A stretch of DNA of 10,803 nt from JAENZQ01 sp964553505 (GTDB lineage Bacteria > Bacillota > Clostridia > Peptostreptococcales > JAAYPU01), in contig CAZKKX010000082.1 in assembly GCA_964553505.1 (NCBI GenBank), positions 1 through 10,803 of the forward strand, written 5' to 3'. A program made the translations under genes and the position numbers. The notes beneath the pieces are model-generated. The model saw only the letters and a program-made list of their open reading frames with translations, did no database searches and was not told where the DNA came from. Below, one piece after another: positions 1 to 6,305 of this stretch. Every line of letters begins with the position of its first letter. The first letter of the stretch is position 1.

Positions 1-1311
1 TTTTTGTGCGGATCGAGACATATTTTTCTGTTTTTCCATATAACGGTTAAAATCTTCTATATTGACCGTAAAACCATTCTCTTTGAGTATTTCTTCAGTC
101 AGTTCCAATGGAAATCCGAATGTATCATATAGTTTAAATGATTTTTCTCCTGATAGGATTGTTTCAGAGTGTGTTTTTAATTCATCCATATAATCATTCA
201 AAATGTTAGTTCCTTGGTCGATGGTTTCCTGAAATCTATCTTCTTCTATTGAAATAATTTTCTCAATATATTCTTTTCTGTTTTCCAGTTCCGGGTAAGC
301 TTCCTTTGAAACTTCAATGACTCTTTTTGAAAGCTCAGCCAAAAAAGAACCATTGATGCCGATTAATTTACCATGTCTTGCAGCTCTTCTCAGAAGACGT
401 CTGAGAACGTATCCTCTCCCCTCGTTGCTGGGAAGAATGCCGTCACATACAAGAAAAGAAACTGAACGAATATGATCTGTTATAATTCTTATAGATACAT
501 TCTGTTTTGAATTATCAGATGTGTATTTTTTATTTGCTTTTTCCGCAATAGTATTTAATATATAAGAAATTGTATCTACTTCAAATATTGAATCTACTTC
601 TTGTAAAATACATGCTATTCGTTCAAGTCCCATTCCCGTGTCAATATTAGGGCTGGGTAAAGGTGTATAACTTCCTTTTTCATCCTTATTATATTGTGTA
701 AAAACATGATTCCAAAACTCTACATATCTGTCGCAGTCGCACCCTGGTTTACAATCAGGGTTATCACAGCCATATTTTTCACCCCGGTCAAAATAGATTT
801 CTGAGCAAGGTCCGCAGGGACCGATACCTATCTCCCAGAAATTATCTTCCTTTCCCAAACGTACGATGCGAAGTGGGTCGATGCCGATATGGTTTTTCCA
901 AATTTCATAAGCTTCTTCATCTTCCTCATAAATTGTGACCCATAATTTTTCAATGGGGATATTAAGCTGCTCAGTAACGAATTCCCATCCCCAACTAATG
1001 GATTCTTTTTTAAAATAATCACCAAAAGAAAAATTTCCCATCATTTCAAAAAAAGTCGCATGCCTTGCAGTGTATCCTACATTTTCGATATCACCTGTTC
1101 TTATACATTTCTGACATGTTGCCATTCTGCTTTTTGGGGGCGTTTCCACGCCCATAAAATATGGTTTTAAGGGCGCCATTCCGGCATTTATTAATAATAA
1201 ACTTTTATCTTTTTCAGGAATCAACGAATAGCTGGGACGAATATAGTGATCCTTACTCTCAAAAAAATTAAGGAATTTTTGCCTTATTTCATTTAAACCA
1301 AGTTTTTTCAA
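1..1311 (-). CDS. alaS: Alanine--tRNA ligase, N-terminal half (runs off the window edge)
   Basis: Class II aminoacyl-tRNA synthetase that charges tRNA-Ala with alanine in the cytoplasm. About 437 codons are present, roughly half of the usual ~880; the editing and C-terminal domains lie beyond base 1. Seen in the translation: INAGMAPLKPYF (about 41-52), the motif 2 region RHATFFEMMGNFSFGDYF (about 83-100), and motif 3 GMGLER (about 226-231). A Cys-rich insert (C182, C187, C191, C193) follows GPCGPCSEIYFDRG, as I recall for clostridial AlaS. I re-translated most of the frame by eye and found no stop. The start is TTG at 1311-1309: GGAGGT at 1326-1321 is nine bases upstream, and no in-frame ATG or GTG competes nearby. 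It is controlled by the T-box leader just upstream. Confidence 0.97.
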   Translation of the reverse strand, partial: MKKLGLNEIRQKFLNFFESKDHYIRPSYSLIPEKDKSLLLINAGMAPLKPYFMGVETPPKSRMATCQKCIRTGDIENVGYTARHATFFEMMGNFSFGDYFKKESISWGWEFVTEQLNIPIEKLWVTIYEEDEEAYEIWKNHIGIDPLRIVRLGKEDNFWEIGIGPCGPCSEIYFDRGEKYGCDNPDCKPGCDCDRYVEFWNHVFTQYNKDEKGSYTPLPSPNIDTGMGLERIACILQEVDSIFEVDTISYILNTIAEKANKKYTSDNSKQNVSIRIITDHIRSVSFLVCDGILPSNEGRGYVLRRLLRRAARHGKLIGINGSFLAELSKRVIEVSKEAYPELENRKEYIEKIISIEEDRFQETIDQGTNILNDYMDELKTHSETILSGEKSFKLYDTFGFPLELTEEILKENGFTVNIEDFNRYMEKQKNMSRSAQK

Positions 1312-1340
1312 ACCAATTACACCTCCAAAAAATTATAAAG

Positions 1341-1370
1341 CTCGTCCACTAAGAAGATTATAGGGACGAG
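1341..1370 (-). terminator. T-box-controlled terminator before alaS
   Basis: CTCGTCC (minus 1370-1364) pairs with GGACGAG (1347-1341), followed by a U-rich tail (CUUUAUAAUUUUUU). The 5' arm overlaps bases needed for the antiterminator, so the two structures exclude each other as expected for a T-box. Confidence 0.88.
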
Positions 1371-1596
1371 TGTATCGCGGTACCACCCTACTTATCATCA
1401 GATATATGATGATCACTTTGTCCGATAACGGCGGAAAGCCGTCTTCCCCTATATCAGCACTGATGATTTTCAGGAAAAAAACTCAAAAGTTGCTTCTAAT
1501 ACCTCTGAACGAAGGACTTTCATCCGGCATCCTTCTCTCTTTAGAACAGAATGTACTATACTCTTCTTTTTCATTGTCTTTAAAAATGTTAAAACT
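1341..1596 (-). promoter_or_regulatory. T-box leader of alaS (tRNA-Ala sensing)
   Basis: This leader lets uncharged tRNA-Ala switch on alaS by stabilising an antiterminator. The hallmark T-box AGGGTGGTACCGCG is an exact match on the minus strand at 1389-1376. The flanking AGGG can pair with CCCT a few bases later to form the antiterminator. Stem I begins with an AGUA motif in its 5' strand (about 1561-1555). Its 3' strand carries GAA-GCA-A, where GCA (1493-1491) is the likely alanine specifier codon. The leader would start near 1596, judged from the promoter, giving about 285 bases before the start codon. The T-box call is firm; the specifier call is an inference from position. Confidence 0.95.
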
Positions 1597-1602
1597 ATAA
1601 AA

Positions 1603-1632
1603 ATTATAACCAAAAAAACCATAGGATGTCAA
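1603..1632 (-). promoter_or_regulatory. Consensus housekeeping promoter for alaS
   Basis: Perfect TTGACA (1632-1627) and perfect TATAAT (1608-1603) are separated by 18 bases. The start of transcription would fall near 1596, just ahead of the T-box stem I. Confidence 0.85.
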
Positions 1633-1681
1633 CTACAACGTTAAATTAATGCAAAGGGCACATTATAATATACAGCTAAGT

Positions 1682-1714
1682 AAAAAACAGGTTGAATAGA
1701 AATTATTCAACCTG
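1682..1714 (-). terminator. Rho-independent terminator after the small glycine-zipper gene
   Basis: A perfect 10-bp stem, CAGGTTGAAT with ATTCAACCTG and a 7-base loop, is followed on the minus strand by six T (1687-1682). It closes the transcription unit ending at 1743, and probably the isc-mnmA unit, just before the alaS promoter. Confidence 0.9.
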
Positions 1715-1742
1715 GGATAGAAAGATTCATATTTTCATACTG

Positions 1743-1940
1743 TTATTGATCAAATGGTTGCATATCCTGAAGCGTGTCTAAAACATCTGTCATCTGGTCA
1801 ATTACTTTGTTCATACCTTTATCTACTGATCTTTTTTGACCAGGAGACATTCTTCTGTAAATATTCATACCGGTCATAGCTCCAATCATGCTTCCTGTAA
1901 TCATACCTGCCATAAAACCGTTTCGGCGCATTCCACTCAT
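1743..1940 (-). CDS. Small glycine-zipper membrane protein, YtxH-like (65 aa)
   Basis: I cannot assign a function. Residues 8-25 form one hydrophobic segment with glycines at 8, 12, 16, 20 and 24, exactly every fourth residue (GFMAGMITGSMIGAMTG). That pattern packs tightly in membranes. The N-terminus is basic (MRR). The C-terminal part (MSPGQKRSVDKGMNKVIDQMTDVLDTLQDM) is a likely amphipathic helix. This layout resembles small YtxH-type proteins, but the resemblance is general. The ATG at 1940 has AGAAAGGA a few bases upstream. It lies 113 bases after mnmA on the same strand and ends in a strong terminator, so it may be the last gene of the isc operon or have its own promoter in the gap. Confidence 0.75.
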   Translation of the reverse strand: MSGMRRNGFMAGMITGSMIGAMTGMNIYRRMSPGQKRSVDKGMNKVIDQMTDVLDTLQDMQPFDQ

Positions 1941-1981
1941 CCATCCTTTCTGTTTTAAAAAATAAATAACGTACGTATAAT

Positions 1982-2012
1982 TATTTTGCCTAAATCAGAA
2001 AAAAATCATGCA
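1982..2012 (-). promoter_or_regulatory. Possible forespore (sigma-G-type) promoter for the small glycine-zipper gene
   Basis: TGCATG (2012-2007) and CAAAATA (1988-1982) are 18 bases apart. They resemble the sigma-G pattern TGMATR / CANAMTA. The match is short and AT-rich, so this is only a suggestion. Confidence 0.3.
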
Positions 2013-2053
2013 GTGAAAGGATAGTTTATAGAAGGGTATAATTGCCATTTTGA

Positions 2054-3103
2054 TTAAATAATGATTCCGCCACCCAATAGTGTTTCACCCGAATAAAATA
2101 CTATGGACTGACCGGGAGTTACAGCCCTTTGAGGCTGTTTGAAAACAGTTTTGATAATGCCGGGCTCATTTATAAAAATAGTTGCTTTAGACGGATATGC
2201 AGCATATCGTATTTTCGCTTCTGCTTCTACAGGTTTATTAATTTCAAGATGTATAAAATTGTTATCTTTTGAACGCACGATATTTTCTAATAATTCATGA
2301 TCGTTACCTAATGTAACAGTGTTTCTTACGGCATCGATGTCAGTGACATAGACAGGTTTACCAAGTGCAATGCCCAATCCTTTTCTTTGTCCGATTGTGT
2401 AATGTATTATTCCTCTATGCTTACCTAAAATATTGCCGGACTTATCGACAAAGTTTCCTTCCTTAGGTTCATAATGATAATTATTACAAATAAAATTCAC
2501 ATAATTATTATCGGGGATAAAGCATATTTCCTGACTATCTTTCGTTTTTGCATTTGGAAGATTTGCTTTAGACACAATATTTCGAACATGATCTTTTGAT
2601 TCAATATGACTAAGGGGGAAAAGAACATGCTTAAGGATTTCCTGATTCAGATTATACAGCATATAAGTTTGATCTTTGTATAATGCTGCAGGTTTTTTTA
2701 TCATGTATTTTTCAAGTGCATCGCTATAATGAAGCTTTGCATAATGTCCGGTCGCAATATAAAAAGCACCAATCTCTTTAGCTTGTTCCAACATGAAGCG
2801 GAACTTAATATGCTTATTACATTGCACACAGGGATTTGGTGTTTTTCCCAAGGTATATTCATTGAAAAAATATTTTTTGATTTTATTGCCGAACTCTTGA
2901 GAGACATCTTTAAGGATGAGCGATATAGAAAGCTTCTTAGCGACCTCAACGGCTCTTTTCTGAGATTCAGTATTATGAGGACCAAATACATTAAAAAATA
3001 TTCCATGGACCTCATAGCCTTTTTCTTTTAATATCAAGGCAGCGGCTGTGCTGTCTACACCGCCGCTAAAACCTAAAAGAACTTTATTTTTATCTAATGT
3101 CAT
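2054..3103 (-). CDS. mnmA: tRNA-specific 2-thiouridylase MnmA
   Basis: Activates the wobble uridine of Lys, Glu and Gln tRNAs with ATP and transfers sulfur to make 2-thiouridine. Seen: the N-type PP-loop SGGVDST (about 13-19); the first catalytic cysteine in NPCVQCN (C92); TGHYAK (about 118-123); the second catalytic cysteine in SQEICFIPD (C194); HYTIGQRKGLGI; and the C-terminal beta-barrel ending near RAVTPGQSIVFYSGETLLGGG. About 349 residues is normal length. The start is uncertain: a GTG at 3112 and ATGs at 3109 and 3103 are in frame. GGAAGTG (3118-3112) is best spaced for 3103, which also gives the usual short N-terminus. It follows iscS-iscU on the same strand, fitting IscS as sulfur donor. 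An assembly gap lies just upstream. Confidence 0.95.
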   Translation of the reverse strand: MTLDKNKVLLGFSGGVDSTAAALILKEKGYEVHGIFFNVFGPHNTESQKRAVEVAKKLSISLILKDVSQEFGNKIKKYFFNEYTLGKTPNPCVQCNKHIKFRFMLEQAKEIGAFYIATGHYAKLHYSDALEKYMIKKPAALYKDQTYMLYNLNQEILKHVLFPLSHIESKDHVRNIVSKANLPNAKTKDSQEICFIPDNNYVNFICNNYHYEPKEGNFVDKSGNILGKHRGIIHYTIGQRKGLGIALGKPVYVTDIDAVRNTVTLGNDHELLENIVRSKDNNFIHLEINKPVEAEAKIRYAAYPSKATIFINEPGIIKTVFKQPQRAVTPGQSIVFYSGETLLGGGIII

Positions 3104-3114
3104 AATCATCACAC

Positions 3115-3169
3115 TTCCATCAAGGTGTCAAAGGGGACGGTTCTTTTTGACACGACACGTTATTCATCG
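3115..3169. repeat. 55-bp exact direct repeat, left copy (assembly overlap and REP-like palindrome)
   Basis: Identical base for base to 3270-3324; the two copies abut the N gap on either side. Inside is an imperfect palindrome, GTGTCAAA (3125-3132) and TTTGACAC (3146-3153), around GGGGACGGTTCTT. I recall similar dispersed palindromes in clostridial genomes. The unit also contains the last codons and stop of iscU and the bases next to the mnmA ribosome site, i.e. single-copy sequence from both neighbours. Confidence 0.9.
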
Positions 3170-3269
3170 NNNNNNNNNNNNNNNNNNNNNNNNNNNNNNN
3201 NNNNNNNNNNNNNNNNNNNNNNNNNNNNNNNNNNNNNNNNNNNNNNNNNNNNNNNNNNNNNNNNNNNNN
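3170..3269. other. Assembly gap of exactly 100 N
   Basis: A run of 100 N, a common placeholder for a gap of unknown size. The identical 55 bases at both edges suggest the two contigs overlap and that little or nothing is missing. Confidence 0.98.
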
Positions 3270-3324
3270 TTCCATCAAGGTGTCAAAGGGGACGGTTCTT
3301 TTTGACACGACACGTTATTCATCG
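3270..3324. repeat. 55-bp exact direct repeat, right copy (covers the iscU stop codon)
   Basis: Second copy of the unit at 3115-3169, with its palindrome at 3280-3308. The copy includes the iscU stop at 3315-3317. If the two copies are one, the iscU-mnmA spacing shrinks from about 210 to about 55 bases. Confidence 0.9.
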
Positions 3325-3746
3325 TGGTGTTCATGGGGATCATAGTTTGGGTCAAATCCTTTTAAGCCTTCAAATTCTAAATTATGTTGTTTTGCATAAT
3401 TATATACTGCTGTTTTTATAGCTTGTTCAGAAAGTACAGAACAATGTATTTTTTGGCTTGGTAATCCTCCAAGTTCATCGATAACGTCTTTATTCGTTAT
3501 TTTTAGAGCTTCTTCAATGGTTTTTCCTTTTATCATATCAGTTGCAACACTTGAAGAAGCAATAGCTGAACCGCACCCAAAAGTTTTGAATTTAGCATCT
3601 TTAATAATATTATCTTCAATCTTTAAAAATATTTGCATAATATCGCCGCAAACCGGACTTCCAATTGTTCCTTCTGCATCTGGATTTTTCATATCACCGG
3701 CGTTATGTGGGTTCATAAAATGTTCTATTACTTTATCATTAAACAT
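3315..3746 (-). CDS. iscU: Fe-S cluster scaffold protein IscU/NifU-type
   Basis: Scaffold on which IscS-derived sulfur and iron are assembled into clusters before transfer to target proteins. The three conserved cysteines are present: PVCGD (C33, with D35), TFGCGSAIASSS (C58) and HCSVLSEQA (C102, preceded by H101). Length is about 143 residues, normal for the single-domain form. The C-terminus is rich in His and acidic residues (DPHEHHDE). Two starts exist. The ATG at 3755 overlaps the iscS stop (ATGA) but abuts the ribosome site with no spacing. The ATG at 3746 lies nine bases after AAGGAAGG (3763-3756) and gives MFNDKVIEHFMNP, the usual family start, so I prefer it. It is translationally close-coupled to iscS. 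Confidence 0.95.
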   Translation of the reverse strand: MFNDKVIEHFMNPHNAGDMKNPDAEGTIGSPVCGDIMQIFLKIEDNIIKDAKFKTFGCGSAIASSSVATDMIKGKTIEEALKITNKDVIDELGGLPSQKIHCSVLSEQAIKTAVYNYAKQHNLEFEGLKGFDPNYDPHEHHDE

Positions 3747-3751
3747 AAGAC

Positions 3752-4921
3752 TCATCCTTCCTTAGCATCATAAAACGGAGAAATTTTTCTATATTTATTT
3801 ATTATGGTAATAATGGTTTCGATAACATAATCTAAATCCTCTTTGGTAGTAAAATCCCCTATGGTAAATCTTATTGAACTTAATGCATTTTCCAATGGAA
3901 TTCCAATGGATTTCAAAACATGAGAGGCTTGAAAAGAACTTGAGGAGCAAGCAGAACCACTTGAGGCGCTTATTCCCTGAACATCAAGGTATAACAGCAT
4001 GGTTTCACCTTCCACATAAGAAAAAGTCAAATTAATATTACCAGGAAGTCTTTTTTCAGGATGTCCGTTAAGACTTACATCATCAATTTTTTCAAAAATT
4101 TTATTAATGAAGTATTTTCTTAATTCAGTTAGGTTTTCAATGTGTTCTTTCATATTTTCTTTTGCTATCTCGGCTGCTTTTCCAAAGCCTATAATTCCTG
4201 GGACATTTTCTGTTCCGGCTCGTTTTTGATATTCTTGAGCACCTCCATGTATATAATTTGGCAGTTTTACCTTTTTATTAATATATAATGCACCGATACC
4301 TTTTGGTCCGTAAATTTTATGAGAAGACATAGATAATAAATCGATATTCATATCTTTTACGTTTATCTCCATGTTACCCAGTGCTTGAACTGCGTCTGTA
4401 TGAAACAAAACACCATGATTGCTGGTTATCTCCCCAATTTCTTTTATTGGTTGAATGGTACCGATTTCATTATTTGCAAACATAATGCTTACCAATATTG
4501 TTTTTTCGTTAATTGCATTCTTAAGGTCTTCTAATTTTATCATACCATATTTATCCACATCTAAATATGTGATATCAAAGCCTGAATCGGCTAAGTGTTC
4601 ACATGTATGAAGTAGTGCATGATGTTCTATTTTGGTAGTTATAATATGATTCCCTTTATTTTTATTGTTATATGCTACGCCTTTTACAGCCCAATTATCG
4701 GCCTCTGTGCCTCCTGAGGTAAAAATAATTTCACGCTCTGTTGCGCCTATTAGTCCTGCAATACTTTTACGAGCGTTTGAAATAGCTTCTTTAACTTGAC
4801 GTCCCTTTTTGTATAGGCTTGACGGGTTTCCATATTCTTCCGTAAAAAATGGGAGCATGGTATTTAAGACTTCTTTTTTCACTGGTGTTGTGGCAGAATA
4901 ATCCAAATATACTTCTTTCAC
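3752..4921 (-). CDS. iscS: Cysteine desulfurase IscS/NifS
   Basis: PLP enzyme that removes sulfur from cysteine and passes a persulfide to IscU and, by family knowledge, to thiolation enzymes such as MnmA. Seen: LDYSATTPV at the N-terminus; TSGGTEADNWA (about 68-78); EHHALLHT (99-106); HTDAVQALG (D175, Q178); the PLP lysine in SSHKIYGPKG (K202); RAGTENVPGI (about 234-243); and the catalytic cysteine in SGSACSSSSFQASHVL (C325). The length of 389 residues is normal. The start is GTG at 4921-4919, nine bases after AGGAGAT (4937-4931). It follows iscR by 17 bases, so it is controlled from the iscR promoter. Its stop overlaps an alternative iscU start. Confidence 0.96.
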   Translation of the reverse strand: MKEVYLDYSATTPVKKEVLNTMLPFFTEEYGNPSSLYKKGRQVKEAISNARKSIAGLIGATEREIIFTSGGTEADNWAVKGVAYNNKNKGNHIITTKIEHHALLHTCEHLADSGFDITYLDVDKYGMIKLEDLKNAINEKTILVSIMFANNEIGTIQPIKEIGEITSNHGVLFHTDAVQALGNMEINVKDMNIDLLSMSSHKIYGPKGIGALYINKKVKLPNYIHGGAQEYQKRAGTENVPGIIGFGKAAEIAKENMKEHIENLTELRKYFINKIFEKIDDVSLNGHPEKRLPGNINLTFSYVEGETMLLYLDVQGISASSGSACSSSSFQASHVLKSIGIPLENALSSIRFTIGDFTTKEDLDYVIETIITIINKYRKISPFYDAKEG

Positions 4922-4938
4922 TATAAATTCATCTCCTT

Positions 4939-5343
4939 TTATAACCCTTTTTCTGTTAAGTCTTTAAGTGTCATATGGTCTACTACTTCAGTTATACTGT
5001 CATTAATTTTTTTATAAACATAATGTGTAACACAAGAGGTGTGTTGGTCACATAAATCACTCTGTTCAACACATTCGGTAGGAGCATAGGAACCTTCCAA
5101 TGCTCTGATAATATCTCCAACACAAATATTCTCAGGTGGTTTTGCCAGAGAATAACCACCATGAGGACCTCGTGTACTTTTAATCAGTTCGTTTTTTTTC
5201 AACAGAGCAATTATCTGTTCCAGATAGCTCAAAGAAATATCATGTTTTGAAGCAATGGTATTTAAAGCAATAGGCTTATTATTATTTATTGCAATCTCAT
5301 ATATTGCTTTCAATCCATATCGAGTTTTGGTCGAAAGCCACAT
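4939..5343 (-). CDS. iscR: Rrf2-family Fe-S sensing regulator, IscR-type
   Basis: Winged-helix repressor expected to bind a [2Fe-2S] cluster and adjust the isc operon to Fe-S demand. Seen: the Rrf2 N-terminus STKTRYGLKAIYEIA, the helix-turn-helix ISLSYLEQIIALLKK (about 36-50), the wing STRGPHGGYSLAKPP (about 56-70), and the cluster ligands C91, C98, C104 and H107. Their spacing closely matches the Cys3-His set of E. coli IscR (C92, C98, C104, H107), which favours IscR over the Cys-free relative CymR. The length of 134 residues is short but usual for this family. The ATG at 5343 lies seven bases after AAGGAGG. A strong promoter and a long palindrome precede it; iscS follows 17 bases later. Confidence 0.92.
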   Translation of the reverse strand: MWLSTKTRYGLKAIYEIAINNNKPIALNTIASKHDISLSYLEQIIALLKKNELIKSTRGPHGGYSLAKPPENICVGDIIRALEGSYAPTECVEQSDLCDQHTSCVTHYVYKKINDSITEVVDHMTLKDLTEKGL

Positions 5344-5355
5344 AGTATCTCCTCC

Positions 5356-5384
5356 TTAATTCCCAGTAACACACTGGGAATTAA
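5356..5384 (-). promoter_or_regulatory. Perfect 12-bp-arm palindrome at the iscR transcription start (candidate IscR operator)
   Basis: TTAATTCCCAGT and ACTGGGAATTAA are perfect inverted arms around a 5-base spacer. The dyad begins five bases after the -10 hexamer and runs to the ribosome site, so it would cover roughly -2 to +27. That placement suits a repressor operator. It could also act as a hairpin at the mRNA 5' end. Which protein binds is an inference. Confidence 0.7.
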
Positions 5385-5388
5385 TCTA

Positions 5389-5417
5389 AGTATAGTATAC
5401 CCTTTTTTTATTGTCAA
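5389..5417 (-). promoter_or_regulatory. Housekeeping promoter of the iscR-iscS-iscU-mnmA unit
   Basis: TTGACA (5417-5412) and TATACT (5394-5389) are separated by 17 bases, near-perfect for the main sigma factor. The start would be near 5382, inside the palindrome that follows. Confidence 0.8.
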
Positions 5418-5427
5418 GTAACATTTG

Positions 5428-5458
5428 AAATAAAAATAATCTCCAATTAGGAGATTAT
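5428..5458 (-). terminator. Terminator after the membrane-anchored hypothetical gene
   Basis: ATAATCTCC and GGAGATTAT form a perfect 9-bp stem with a 5-base loop, followed on the minus strand by TTTTTATTT. The stem's 5' arm continues the adjoining CATAATC repeat, so the terminator seems to have been built from a repeat unit. Confidence 0.75.
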
Positions 5459-5508
5459 GGATTATGGAGTATAGATTATGGATTATGGATTAAGAGTATG
5501 GATTATAG
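5453..5508. repeat. Degenerate 7-bp tandem repeat (GATTATG), about eight units
   Basis: Units read in order GATTATG, GATTATG, GAGTATA, GATTATG, GATTATG, GATTAAG, AGTATG (one base short), GATTATA. The array overlaps the stop codon at 5505-5503 and touches the terminator at 5458. It is a short minisatellite rather than a CRISPR: there are no spacers. Confidence 0.85.
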
Positions 5509-5955
5509 TGGGTAATAATCACATAAAATATAAGAATTGTGATCCTTTACAAGTTCAAAATAATAGGTTGAATGCTCAGAATAAATTCCATGAAGGCCTT
5601 CCATAGTCCATAAAATTGAAGCCTGAATGCCGACCTTGTTTTCAATTACTTCATACCTTTGAATCTTTCCAATTTCAATATCCTTAACGATATCTATTTC
5701 TGTAGGGTTATATTCCAGCCCTTTCAGGTATGCCAAATCGGCTTTAAGAAGAGGATCATTAATTATTTTTGTCAAAAAAAGTTTTGCTTTTTCATAAGAC
5801 AATTCACCCAAAGCCACTTTTTCTATAATCTCAATGCGTTCTGTCATAACTTGATTTAATACGTTATATATTCTTTCCTTTCTGAAGTAGTTCAGACTGA
5901 ATATCATGAAAAACAACAAAATAAAAAGAAGTATCTTATTGATATATCTATCCAA
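5503..5955 (-). CDS. Membrane-anchored protein of unknown function
   Basis: I do not recognise this protein. One hydrophobic segment sits close to the N-terminus (INKILLFILLFFMIFSLNYF), followed by a basic residue cluster (RKER). A soluble region of about 120 residues follows, containing a charged helix-rich part and a C-terminal part with ILWTMEGLHGIYSEHSTYYFELV, ending CDYYPL. The layout suggests a single-pass membrane protein; topology is not certain. Start choice: ATGs at 6003 and 5994 have no ribosome site. The TTG at 5955-5953 lies eight bases after AAAGGA (5969-5964) and gives MDRYINKILLF, about 150 residues, so I prefer it. It lies 82 bases after the DUF896 gene on the same strand and has its own terminator. 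Its 3' end runs into a heptamer repeat. Confidence 0.7.
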   Translation of the reverse strand: MDRYINKILLFILLFFMIFSLNYFRKERIYNVLNQVMTERIEIIEKVALGELSYEKAKLFLTKIINDPLLKADLAYLKGLEYNPTEIDIVKDIEIGKIQRYEVIENKVGIQASILWTMEGLHGIYSEHSTYYFELVKDHNSYILCDYYPL

Positions 5956-6037
5956 GTTAAAAGTCCTTTCTATTAAATAGTATAGATATATCATAAACTT
6001 CATAGTTGAAAAAAATTGTTAAAAGTTGTTGTCAACG

Positions 6038-6223
6038 TCAGATTTTCTTTTTTTCATCAACGAATTCTATACAATCAAGTTGCTCTTTAAAACTTTTTCT
6101 AAACTTTGTTAAATATTCCTCTCTTAATTTGGATTGTTCTAATTTTTCAGATTTTGATAATTCAAGTTTTTTTGATTTGCGTGCTAAGTAATTTAAACGA
6201 TCGATTTTGTCTTTAGGTAACAT
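6038..6223 (-). CDS. DUF896 / UPF0291 (YnzC-like) small protein
   Basis: Cytoplasmic protein of 61 residues. The sequence follows the family closely: MLPKDKIDRLNYLARKSK, a LSKSEKLEQSKLREEYL stretch, then FRKSFKEQLDCIEFVD. The fold in this family is a helical hairpin; its role is not established. The tail DEKKKI is lysine-rich. The ATG at 6223 lies seven bases after GGAG (6234-6231). It begins just downstream of the spo0A terminator, so it needs its own promoter; I see no convincing -35/-10 pair. A 7-bp inverted repeat (TATGATA / TATCATA, 6239-6261) lies immediately upstream. Confidence 0.88.
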   Translation of the reverse strand: MLPKDKIDRLNYLARKSKKLELSKSEKLEQSKLREEYLTKFRKSFKEQLDCIEFVDEKKKI

Positions 6224-6275
6224 TAAACCACTCCATTATATGATAGTATTAATATATCATAACGCATTATTAGGT

Positions 6276-6303
6276 AAAAAAAAAGGGTGTACACCCTTTT
6301 TTT
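6276..6303 (-). terminator. Rho-independent terminator of spo0A
   Basis: GGGT-GTAC-ACCC forms the core, extended by an A-run on one side and a T-run on the other. The minus strand ends in nine T (6284-6276) just after the spo0A stop. The near-perfect symmetry means it could also act on plus-strand transcripts. Confidence 0.9.
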
Positions 6304-6305
6304 AT

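Noticed and set aside
1370..1600. Plus-strand ORF of 76 codons opposite the alaS leader
   Set aside because: It lies entirely on the complement of the T-box leader, has no recognisable domain, and the minus-strand RNA structure explains the sequence.
2701..3031. ORFs of about 100 codons on both strands inside mnmA
   Set aside because: They are shadows of a well-conserved mnmA frame that has all its catalytic motifs.
3048..3421. Several ORFs reading through the N run on both strands
   Set aside because: They include about 34 undefined residues and repeat-derived ends, so they are artefacts of the gap.
5453..5508. Possible CRISPR array
   Set aside because: The units are 7 bases and contiguous, with no spacers and no cas genes nearby.
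5956..6037. Promoter starting at a TTGACA near 6030 for the membrane-anchored gene
   Set aside because: No acceptable -10 element lies 16-18 bases downstream on the minus strand.
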